A stretch of DNA of 64,000 nt from positions 4,568,212-4,632,211 of the forward strand of contig ML133436.1 in assembly GCA_003864495.1 (NCBI GenBank), read 5' to 3'. This document shows positions 52,095 through 62,269 of the stretch, in pieces. The translations under genes were made by a program, and so were the position numbers. Origin of the DNA: Nemopilema nomurai. Taxonomy: Eukaryota > Cnidaria > Scyphozoa > Rhizostomeae > Rhizostomatidae. The notes beneath the pieces were generated by a model. The model was given only the letters and a program-made list of their open reading frames with translations, was not told the DNA's origin and did not search any database. The first letter of the stretch is position 1, and each line of letters starts with the position of its first letter.

Positions 52095-52916
52095 TCAATT
52101 GCCACATTTACACATTGTGGATGGGCATCTTCCAATGGCACAGTTTTGCCTGCACCATCTGTTCATGTTGACATTTCCAGTCCATGCACCGATGGCCCGG
52201 CAGTCGGTCCTCTCCTGCGTCGGTTTGTCCGTAACAACCACTGGAGGCTGCTGCGTTGCGCTGGGCGTTGGCATCGGACCACCCTTTGGCACAATCTTCA
52301 CGTCGGCACAGTTAATGAAGTGTTCCTGCTTGCCTTTACCGACACCACAACCAGTGCTATCGCAGTCCCAGTTGTTCCCAGCGCTGTACCACCACTGCAT
52401 CACACACTGGTCACATGTCAAGCCAGCCGGTAGCTTAAGCTTTACTTTGAAGACTTCATCTCCAGAACCACGTGGTAGTTGATACCTTGTGCCTCCGCTG
52501 GCAAGCTCCAACAAATGGCCCGCCAGCCGACCTCTGCTGTCACCCGTCACAGATTTGCCAGTCAACTTTGCGATTCGGAATTCAAACCACCCCTGATGAT
52601 TCGATGTAAGGTCAACTGCTACTTCAATTTGCTGCCCTTCTTGGTAAACCTCACCTATGATGCCATTGGCATACTTGCCAGGGTACATGTGCTTTTTAAC
52701 TCCCACAGGATCGCCGCAAACACCACACTCACCTTTGTTCTTCTGCCAGTGGACACTGAAGCCCCCGCAATTCAACTCATTGTCGTTGTAGTTTGGAGGG
52801 TTCGCAAAGCCAAATCTCCACATGGCATTTCTGGATGGTGGATCGATAAGACGGCCATGCCCTAGGGTTTCATGGATTAATATGGCAAAGACCGCAAAAA
52901 CTATAGAAGCAGCCAT
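52095..52916 (-). CDS. AA15-type lytic polysaccharide monooxygenase with C-terminal Cys domain
   Basis: A single uninterrupted frame of 273 residues. Copper-dependent LPMOs of family AA15 oxidatively cleave chitin and, in some cases, cellulose. The leader MAASIVFAVFAILIHETLG ends exactly before His20, so the mature protein starts HGRLIDPP, giving the N-terminal histidine of the copper brace. Further family marks are NYNDNELNCGGFSVHW, GVCGDP, the second brace histidine in TSNHQGWFEF, CVMQWWYSAGNNW and HFINCADVKI. A Pro/Thr linker leads to a 38-residue six-Cys tail (CRAIGAWTGN, WCRQNC, CPSTMCKC). This resembles a small domain seen on marine invertebrate LPMOs, probably substrate binding. Lack of introns is notable next to multi-exon genes. 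It is inverted relative to LPMO 2 (57786-58436). A TATTTATA box lies about 50 bases upstream. Confidence 0.93.
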   Translation of the reverse strand: MAASIVFAVFAILIHETLGHGRLIDPPSRNAMWRFGFANPPNYNDNELNCGGFSVHWQKNKGECGVCGDPVGVKKHMYPGKYANGIIGEVYQEGQQIEVAVDLTSNHQGWFEFRIAKLTGKSVTGDSRGRLAGHLLELASGGTRYQLPRGSGDEVFKVKLKLPAGLTCDQCVMQWWYSAGNNWDCDSTGCGVGKGKQEHFINCADVKIVPKGGPMPTPSATQQPPVVVTDKPTQERTDCRAIGAWTGNVNMNRWCRQNCAIGRCPSTMCKCGN

Positions 52917-53700
52917 GTTTCTCTCGCCTGATCAAGAAGATCAAGTGAACTCTCCTTGGTTTTTCGTATAAATAATAAGGCTCACTGTTTGACCATGCTT
53001 CACCACTTCAAGAAGGTAGCAATTTCGTAAGTGGCCTTTCTATTAAATTCAAATACACGCTTTCTGGCCAAATATTTGCATGCGGTAAAACGTTCTTCTT
53101 GGGATAACAAGACAAGTGGCGAGTCTTTTCCTGCAATAATTTCACTTTAACTTTGCCAAAATGTAAATTGAAACGCTTTATCGAGTTAAAGCAGATATTA
53201 ATTCCAGAAGAATGTAAGACTGATGAAGTTATTTATGCTGCTTAACAATAGATAATTAAAATTATCTTTATTACTAAGTTACTAAGGTGATGAATGCTAT
53301 ATAATATATGATAAATAATTGTGACAACACATTATGGGCGGTGAAAATGACGTTAGCCTTACTATTTGTTTGGCTAGTGCCTATGGAAGCTTCAAACTTC
53401 ACGTGGGTCATCTTTTTTTAGTGATGCAACTTTTTCGAACACAGTGCACGAAACTTCTCGAATTCACCGAATTGGTTGTTTCAAAGTCATTATTTATCAA
53501 GGGCCAAGGGTTTTCGAAGCTTCGCGAACTTGCAAAATTTTTCTGCCCGTCCTGGAAGAAATGGAGCCGGGATGACGTCACAAAAGCCCTGGGAACAAGT
53601 TTCCTGTTGTTGCCATGGGAGTCTGCTAGTATTTACTTATCCATTGCGGCTACTGGCCTAAATCGAACATTACTGACTGCTCATTGCAACTTGGATCAAA
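52917..53700. promoter_or_regulatory. divergent LPMO 1 / CFAP157 upstream region with X-box-like site
   Basis: The region separates two divergent start codons by 784 bases. GTTGCCATGGGAGT at 53609-53622, about 80 bases before the CFAP157 ATG, matches the left half of the RFX X-box (GTTGCC-spacer-GGCAAC) and deviates on the right. TGACGTCA at 53573-53580 is a CRE. An RFX site would fit a ciliary gene. Confidence 0.5.
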
Positions 53701-56700
53701 ATGCCACCAAAAAGGAAAAAGGGCAAAAAGAGCGGAAAGAGGAAAAAGAGTGGCAAGAAGAGCGCGAAGGGAGTCATCCCGCCAATGACAGATATAATAT
53801 CTGAATTAACAAAGGAGTTTTACTTGATTCAAATTCGAGACCTCGAGTCAAGACTAGTTCGATACCAAAGGAAATGCGATGAACTCGAGCTGCTAAACGA
53901 AGAGTTCAAAGAGAATTTTGATCAGCATTCTACAGACAAGAAAGAGATTGTTTCTTTTCTTAAGAAACAGCTAGAGCAAAGGGCTGACGAGATTGCAGAT
54001 TTACAAGAACGACTGATAGGGCTACAGCAAGCTAAAGATACAGAAAAAGATCATTATGAAGTACAACTTGCGACATTGAGAACCGAAATGCAAGAAATAA
54101 AAGATCAATTGACGTCAGAAAATATGGTGTTAGGTGGAAAACTTGCATCCTTAGAGGAATTTCGAGTACAAAAAGAGGAACTTCTCGCAAAGTTTGCTAA
54201 ATTACAAGATCAACTTGTTGAACAGGAAGATTCACACAAAGAGCAAATTTATAATCTGGAAAAGAAAGCTGTTGTGGATAAAGACAGGTAAATTAATATA
54301 CGACCCCTAAATTTTGGAAGAAAATGAAAATAAATATACTTTTGCACTTCTCCAAAAGATATCAGTTTAATGAAGAACCGGATAAAATGTTTCGGACTAA
54401 ATGGGCTCACAGCTGAAAGCTTGACTTCACATTGCCACATTGATACTCTAGTAAATAATGGACTTTAGGGGGTATTTTGGCCAACTAAGTTTCTTCACTG
54501 ACCCACTTTTTATTATCAGATTTTGGCTGTTCTTTTAATAACCAACAGAGCTTCTTTAAACCTTTTCAATGCTATGTTTATTTAGAACATGTTATGAAAG
54601 CAAAATTTTTGAGAAGATTTGGCTTTCATTCTCAAATGGGCAGTTTAACTTCTCTAAGTACATGGAGATACAAAATACCCCATAGATTAAAACTACCAAT
54701 ACAGAAAATATTTTTATTAACTCTTTACTCTTTAACCTTTAATTATTTTATAGGCTGAAAAAGGAAATGATTGTGAGGGTCAACACAGTTGCCTCAGAGT
54801 TTCGAAAGGTTTCTAATAAGCAGATGGCAGAAACAACAAAAAGAACCTTAAGAGAAAATGTTGCAATAAATGCACAGTTGAGCAAAATGTCTGACAAGAC
54901 AATGGAACTTATTCAGGAAAATGATGAACTAAGGGAAAAGGAAAAGGAAGAAAGGCTACAGACAGAGATACTGGAGCATAAAGAAAAGGAATTGATTCTT
55001 AAAAGTGCCAGCAATTTAAGGGTATGTTCCTGTCACAACTGTCAATTTTTCTATGCACATCAAATAAATTGTAATCTTTAAGACTTTTTAATCTAGTGCA
55101 TAAATGCTACATGTATCAATTCACCAGACACATCCAGAATGCAGTAGTCTTAGCAAGGGCCATTCAATCTCAATTTCAAGTATGTAACCCACTTTCCTAG
55201 ATGTTCTTCATTTTCAGTACACAATTAAAATATCTAAAAAGGTATGAAAGGTCCTAAATTTGCAAGTATACATACATTATGCATTTGAATATAAGGATTT
55301 TACATATACTTATATAGATATATGTTTCTTTTTTCTGGTCAAAATCAGGTAATTCGAATGTTAACAGAAAAAGCCAAGAAGCAAGAAGCTATTTTGAAAG
55401 ATTATAGGGCAACAGAAGTGGAGTTTGGAAAACTCAGAGAAGAGTTTAATGAAGTCAAGGGAAGCCTGATGCTAGCAGAAAGGGAATGTCAGGATGAAAA
55501 AGATGACAAGAATAAGTTGCAATCAAAACTTGATACACAGGAGCAAAGTTACAAGCAATTGCTGAAAGAACATCAGAAGTTGTCCACTGCATTGTCAGTT
55601 TGTGCTCAGACCATTAAGGCATCTTTGGAGGTACATGTTGCTATTATTGTGTCACTCATCTTTAGTTTTTCTATGCTCCAGTAGGAAAACTAAAAAATGT
55701 GCCTTGTATCTACATGTTGATAAAATTCTTCAGTATTTCAAGTCACTGGGATAGCTTTGAAGATTTCTGAATGGACGACTGAGGAAGAATGCTTCTGCAA
55801 ATCCACGTGACTCTGTAATTGCTGCTACTTTCTAATAAATGATTATTATCACTCGCAACTACTTTTTAAACACAGTCATTTTTTCCAACGATTTCATGAA
55901 CCCTTGGATAATAGTCTTACACCATTTTACCGAAATCCATGTTTTCAGCATCAACAGAATTCATCAGAGGGTCTAGCAAAGAGAGAGGCTACACTAAGAA
56001 GACTTGTTGATATCTTGGATCTCGCTGCGGAGGAGGGCTGCGGTATATCGTTTGATGAAGTTCCAGGAATGGCTGATATGAAAGAGGCAGCTATGTATGG
56101 GAAAAAAACGATGCCCAAAATCGCAAAATCTAAGCCGAGGTAAACTAATGTTTTGTTGCTTTGTGCAATTGAACGTTTGCATATCACAGTTTTGATATCA
56201 ATTGTGACATTTTCATATACACCACGATTTCACAGCCAAGATTTGAAAATTGGTAGATGGGAACGGAAGTGACCCTTCTTCAAAAGCTTTTTGTACAAGT
56301 GATTTAAGAAGTTTATTTTTTTTCGCTGATTTTTAGTGCCTTTGATGCGCATGTTATCAAATGGTCTGCTAATGATTTTTGACTGCACATTTAAAATAAT
56401 CATCTGATTATCAAGGCAATGTATAGTTAACGTCTCCTGGCCTTGGACATGTCTTTTGGAAATCTGCCTATAACTGCATTTCCCTCTTTCCGTTCGCAGT
56501 AACGCAGCCCACTATCGACTTGGCGACCTTGGTCTTGTGCCGCCGACAATGCCAGGAAGTCATAACCGATACAGTATAGAGTCTTTACTGCAAAAAGAGG
56601 TAGTTTCCCAGTTTAATTTATCATTTTTCAAATACCGTTACATTGATTTTTTCCACAGACATAAATTATTAGTGTTTCTCAAAAGTCCGCCCCCAAAGTC

Positions 56701-57252
56701 CTGTTTAGAAGTTGCGTTAAGTTATACTGAATAGTTTTGTTAAACTTTTTTGAGCAGTATCCAGGCAAGCACTTTTTATCATATTAAGGGCATTAAGTTA
56801 TAATAACAATGTACAATGCCAGATCAGATAGCATTTCTGTATGAAAAGGAACACACTGCACTAATCGTACTGCATGGAGTTCTCAAAACAGACAGTCATT
56901 CGTTGCATTGAATCTGCCGGTCACTTGATTTGCTTCCTGTTGACGTCATCTAGTTACTCTAGTTCTGAATTTTTAAACTAATTTTTAAAGATCTTTATGC
57001 GGAAGTAAAATCCTTTATGAATTTTGAGATGCTTATAGCATTCAAGTTTGATAACAGCTTCTTAATCCTTAGTGATTGATTTCTATATAAAGTATCTCTG
57101 TTATCTTCATAACGTGTTAATTTTCACATTCATGGTATTTTTTCCAGAAAAAGCCATGCTATAAAGGGGACCTGCCAACGGAGAAATTCAACTCAAAGCC
57201 ACCAATGTCTCTACCGAAAATCAAAACAACTGCCAAACTGCCTGCTTTGTAG
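53701..57252 (+). CDS. CFAP157: cilia- and flagella-associated protein 157
   Basis: CFAP157 is a coiled-coil protein of motile cilia; in mouse it is needed for sperm flagella and localises near basal bodies. Six exons: 53701-54287, 54754-55021, 55349-55630, 55949-56139, 56500-56599, 57148-57252; 510 residues (human about 520). A Lys-rich start (PPKRKKGKKSGKRKK) is followed by FYLIQIRDLESRLVRYQRKC, KKEIVSFLKKQLEQR and LEEFRVQKEEL. Then LEKKAVVDKDRLKKE and EFRKVSNKQM match the family closely. The C-terminal exon has the conserved YRLGDLGLVPPTMPG. Coiled coil dominates residues about 35-390. All junctions close in frame. The gene is the partner between the two inverted AA15 LPMO genes, which are functionally unrelated. 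Confidence 0.93.
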
Positions 57253-57785
57253 ATAAAAACAATTTTATTATTCTGTAAATATAGTGCGTGATATCTATTT
57301 GACCTTTTATTTTTTCTGATGTATGATATGATTTAATGATTGTTGAATGCATGCGACAATCGATCTTGCTTCTTAACTAGCAACAAGTGGTCTCGAAATT
57401 CGCTGCAATTCCAATGACCCTCTTCATTGCGTAGATAAATGCTTGTTGCCTTTCAAGGGTTGTTTCTTTCGATGCGTCAAAGAACTCGTCATTTTGAAGA
57501 AGTTTGTCACTTTGTCCAAACACTTTTGAGCAAGAAGCATATTTTCTTGCTTCAAGTTCTCAAATTAGGGTTATACACTCTCAATGCGAAAACATATTAT
57601 CTGAGTTTTATAAAATTTAAAGAACATATTTGTTTTCCTTGCTATAAATTTTGAAGGATCCTCGATGAAAACTGCGTTTATTAGAGTTGAAGTTGTTTGT
57701 CCAGCTTGTCTATGGCCGTTATAAATGCCTCGATTAGTCTTCATTCAGAAAAGAACTGAACAGTCACAGATAGATTGCATGGTTG
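57253..57785. other. spacer CFAP157 to LPMO 2
   Basis: 533 AT-rich bases hold the 3' UTR of CFAP157 and the promoter of LPMO 2. No exon and no strong promoter motif was seen. Confidence 0.5.
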
Positions 57786-58436
57786 ATGACTAGGGCGACC
57801 AAAATGATTCTTGCTGCCATTTTGCTGACGCAGTTCGCTGCACATATTGCCGGCCACGGGATGATGATGGAGCCTGTTGCCAGAAATTCGATGTGGCGGA
57901 AGAAGTTTCCTAACCCTGTGAATTACAACGACAACGAGTTGAACTGTGGTGGTTTTAGCACTCAGTGGTCGAAGAATGAAGGCAAGTGCGGAGTTTGCGG
58001 TGACCCTTACCACGTGACGAACCAGCCTCATAGTGATGGTGGGAAGTACGCTAACGGCCTTATTGCCCGGGAGTACAAGCAAGGACAAATGATTGATATC
58101 GAGGTTAAGCTGACGTCCAACCACCAAGGCTGGTTTGAATTCCGAATCGGCCAATACGATAACGCCAACATTCAAGGCGATAGAATTGGCAGGCTGCAAG
58201 GCCACCTGCTGGAGCTGTCGACCGGGGGAACGAGGCTCATGCTACCACGTGGCTCTCGCAATGGGGTCTTCAAGGTGCAAGCCAAGCTGCCGGACAGTCT
58301 TCTTTGCCAGAGATGTGTCATGCAATGGTGGTACAATGCTGGCAACAATTGGGGCTGTGACAGTGATGGGTGTGGGGTAGGCCACGGCAAACAAGAACAC
58401 TTCGTCAACTGTGCAGATGTTAAGATTACGGCATAA
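57786..58436 (+). CDS. AA15-type lytic polysaccharide monooxygenase, catalytic domain only
   Basis: A single-exon gene of 216 residues from ATG 57786 (an open frame also extends to TTG 57783). The leader ends in HIAG before His24, so the mature enzyme starts HGMMMEP. The second copper histidine is in TSNHQGWFEF. GGFSTQW, GVCGDPYHV, CVMQWWYNAGNNW and HFVNCADVKI match LPMO 1. It stops at KITA, directly after the fold, so the linker and six-Cys tail of LPMO 1 are absent. The two genes are clear paralogues in opposite orientation with CFAP157 between them. Like LPMO 1 it has no intron. A secreted chitin- or cellulose-oxidising role is inferred from the family; the substrate is not readable from the sequence. 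Confidence 0.93.
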   Translation: MTRATKMILAAILLTQFAAHIAGHGMMMEPVARNSMWRKKFPNPVNYNDNELNCGGFSTQWSKNEGKCGVCGDPYHVTNQPHSDGGKYANGLIAREYKQGQMIDIEVKLTSNHQGWFEFRIGQYDNANIQGDRIGRLQGHLLELSTGGTRLMLPRGSRNGVFKVQAKLPDSLLCQRCVMQWWYNAGNNWGCDSDGCGVGHGKQEHFVNCADVKITA

Positions 58437-61400
58437 AGACAAAATTGAGATCTCTCTTATAAGCTTTATTTCACTTTGGTATTTCGTTTTCATTCACGAC
58501 TGACCTGCGCGTCATTCTCTAGGTAAAATTTGTAGCCTTTAGCCTTAAACCTTTGGTGGGTTGCTAGAGCGTGGCTTGGCAAATTAAAATGCTCAGTTTT
58601 TGGGCAATTTACCAATGCGTATCCATCTTCAGGCAAAGTTAGCGCATCTGCGTTCTTCTTTCAGTATCATGCCCATCTGTGCCCTTCTCCAAATAAAACC
58701 GAAAGATGAACCCTGAACCCTCAAATTCTGTGTGACCATTGACAATTGTTAGAGATGCTTTCTTGTGGCAAAATTTCACTAAATAAACACACCAGCTAAT
58801 TCACGGCAGAGTGCTTATTAGACTGGCATCTCGTGATCGAGAATATTAAAGTACTTTGGTAAATGGTAAATAGATATTACAAGGTGCCTTTCTCCCCGGA
58901 GGTTGTAGGCGTCAGCTGACAAAACAAGTAGCCAGTCGAGGAACGCAGAACACTAGAGGGTTGTAAGCAGAGCGTATGATTTGGGCTTTGGGTAGGAACG
59001 AAATATTTCAGCATCATAGACCACTCAATAAAAGAATTAGAAGACAAAGGCTCACGGGTCTACACATTTGGCTGTCAAATAAAAACTACCAATTCAAGGC
59101 AAAGTGCTTTTTATAGCCAGAAAAGATTTAGGCAGTAAAGTGTCATCAAGTATTATGGCACCACTGTTTTATGAAAGTTTGAAACTTCTATTACAAAGTA
59201 AGGAAGGTTGTTTCAGCAGGCTCGAATTCAAGCTAAATTGAATGGTGCATCATGAGCGAGAAAGCGAATTCGAAAATTGAATTAATCTTTGCTTGTACCA
59301 AACCTGAAGTGCGAATCCAATGACTATTTCAAAGCGAGCTACCAACCACTTGGTGACATTACCAAGAAGAAAATGAGTTCCATTTTGTATTCCAAGTCTT
59401 CCATTAAGGTTTGGATACATCTCAACTACAATCGCAACTACAAATCCATCAGATATTGTCGAAATTTCATCCACAAACTTTTCGTTTTTTATTCTACGGT
59501 GTTCAGCTTTTTTGGATCATAGAATTTACGAGTGCTGATTACTTCTTTGAATTTGCTACGATTATTCCCCGTATTCAGAGTACAGTCAAAGGGTAAAAGT
59601 GGATTCTGGGAGAGGTTAAAGGGAGGATGTTGCGTAGCAAAGTGCGAAAAACAATTGAAAATCTTCTCGCGGTACGAAATAATTAAGCATGGGCAATTAA
59701 TTATTTTTATGAGTTGACAAATAGAGGCTGGAAGAAATAAGATGGGTCTTTAGGCAAAGCTATCACTTCTAATGAACAGCTCCAAGACCACAATGTTTGG
59801 TAGTAAGAAGTGCATGAAAACATATCTCCGCATAAAAAATAGAGCAAATTGGCCCTCTGGAAAGTTGGACCAGAAAGTGAATTGTCTTTGCCTTTATCAA
59901 TAAACCGTCTTACCAAAGCTTACGAACATAAGTTCCATCTTTCAAGGTAGGGCTTTTCTATAAGAGTTCTCCATCTAGAAATGACCCAAAGGTATGCGAA
60001 CATATATGCCTGTTAAACAAAATTAACATCGAAATTTTCTTTGGCTGAACTTTTTCTAATGATACCATACTGTTTATGACATGAGTTTCAAACGACACGC
60101 CATACAGTTACTTGACTGTTTAAGGCTTTCTTTTGAAAAACAGTACGTCATCTTCATTGAAAAGTATTTTTAGTATCATAAAGTAGTATTCATGTCGAAG
60201 CCTTTTAATATTTTTCGTTGCCTGCACTTCAGAGCTGATCTCCGATCCTGCCAGTCTCACTTTCAACTCGAGGCAGACAAAGGAATTTGAGTTTTCCCGC
60301 TGAAGATTCTCTCATGTGTTGTTGTGGGTTTACAAATGGCGTACAGGAGTATTAGCAAAGAAGTAAGTGATGCAGATTTAGTTCTGATGCAAGCCTGATT
60401 AGGTAACTCCGTACATTTGCATAGATTTGTTACATGGATTTGTAGATTTTTATATAACGTATTTAAATTCAGCATGTTAACAAGGAAGTGTCGACTATAT
60501 CACCAATATGGACTTTTCATTCGTCGTCGTCCTAATTATTAAATTCCTAAACAAGCTGCGGTTTCCGAAATCACAATTCAGCATGTTGTACTGTTTTTTA
60601 CTTCTTCTTGGTAGGTGTTATTAAAATGTCATCGTCTTGTGTTGCTTAGGGCCTTTCCTTTGTCCGCAAGAGTTGCTCTTTCAATTTTGGTGACCGTCTC
60701 TTGCCCGGTCTGCAGAGTATGGCACTTTTCGACGAGATCTGCGGTGTGCACGAGCAAAAAGCCCAGTGTGCCGGTGTGCACCACCAAAGATTTCTGGTGT
60801 GCTGGTATGCACCAGCTATTTCCCCTGTTGTGGTTAAAATTTGTAAATTTGTATTTCACTATAAAAATGCGAAGGATATATGTAAATTTGCATTTCACCA
60901 ATAGAAGCCAATTATCAATGTGGGAGACTCAATAAAGACTGACGTCTGGGAATTTGTTTGCAAATAAAATTTTGCCTCCAGCCTATTTTTGGTTAAGTAG
61001 GTAATCATTAGATATATTTCATTCCAATAACAAATAAGGACATTTGCACATTTGTGCCAACAACTTTGGCTCTAGGACTGTCACTTAAAACCTTTGGTAG
61101 CAAGATGATTTAGGAAGCTGCCAACATCACCAGTCCCATATCTAGCATAATAAAATGAGTGAAATAGTGAATATTTTAATTAAGCCCAGCTATTTTTGAA
61201 AAATACTTTCAATACATTTTTGAAGTATACTGTTGAAGATAACACAAGTTTTTATTTGTATATTTGTTCATACACAAATGTACTTGTTTTTACCAGCTGA
61301 CATTTTCTAAGTGACCACACCCAGCCACGCCCTTCGAAGTTGCTACACCCCAAAATACCCAGTGTGTGACCTGTCTTGTACAAAAATATCTCCGGTGTGC

Positions 61401-62261
61401 AAATGCCATACTCTTCAGACTGGTATCTTGCAAATCCAACTCTTCCATTTGCCTTATGTCCTTGCTATGGCCATGACATATATCTTGCTGACTCCTGCAT
61501 ACGACGAGGAAACCGCCCTCATCAGTGCATTGCTCACTGATTATATGCGTAGATGTAGAAGGTCACAATCTATTTTCATATATGCTGGGTAATGATGACA
61601 GGTAATGGGCATGCACTATCTGGGTAGTTGAGCTACTGGTTAATGTTCAGCAAAAGTCCGCATCATACTCAAACTTTCAATATGAAGTAAGGAGATCATT
61701 AATTTACCAAATTTCTCAAAAAACTGTATCAAAGCTAAAGGTTTCCTCTCCCTAATTTTAACCCTTAATCTGATATATCAGCTCTTTTAACTCAAAGAAT
61801 ATTAGCGATCAAATAATGCTAAGCCAGCTCACTACTATTGTCTTACCAGATTGCTATCACCTGATTGCTAGCCCCCTTCTTCTTTTCATTTATATTCCTC
61901 TTTTAGTTGGTGCATTGAGCATGATTTTGAGTTACTCAACCCCAAGTGGCTGTTATTTGATCTAGTGGAAGATCATATGGTACTGAGTCATCAATGCTGT
62001 CACTGATAATACTCAAGCTCTATGACAAAGAATAGTCTTGTAGCATTCTCATGATATGCATCAGTATATTGAATTGCTTTTGAGGTAAATATTTTAATCT
62101 TGAATTTTCAGAGAATATTTGATCTAGTTTATAGGATTTTTGTGTGTCAAGTGTATTTTATATTTCTACCTGGGACCAGGTTTTTATTGGTGATGGTTAT
62201 TACTTCATTTTCTACACTTTTTTGGTTTATAATGGACATTTTCCTTTATTTGTTTTTCTAG
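58437..62261. other. intergenic region upstream of AMBRA1
   Basis: 3.8 kb with AATAAA at about 58786. No supported exon. It contains a pair of inverted repeats (60706-60729 and 61401-61422) in GTGTGCACC-rich surroundings. A noncoding first exon of AMBRA1 probably lies in its 3' part, because the first coding exon starts with an acceptor site. Confidence 0.5.
60706..61422. repeat. imperfect inverted repeat flanking about 670 bases
   Basis: CGGTCTGCAGAGTATGGCAC at 60706 is mirrored by AATGCCATACTCTTCAGACTG at about 61402. The regions inside both arms are rich in GTGTGCAC/CACACCC. A decayed foldback or TIR element is likely. No target duplication is clear. Confidence 0.45.
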
Positions 62262-62269
62262 AATTCAAA

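Noticed and set aside
51969..52865. Long plus-strand frames opposite LPMO 1
   Set aside because: They are shadows of the LPMO coding strand, whose frame has a leader, catalytic histidines and family motifs.
57741..58493. Minus-strand frames opposite LPMO 2
   Set aside because: Shadows of the LPMO 2 coding frame.
60615..60935. 106-residue plus-strand frame
   Set aside because: It overlaps the GTGTGCACC-rich inverted repeat and shows no domain.
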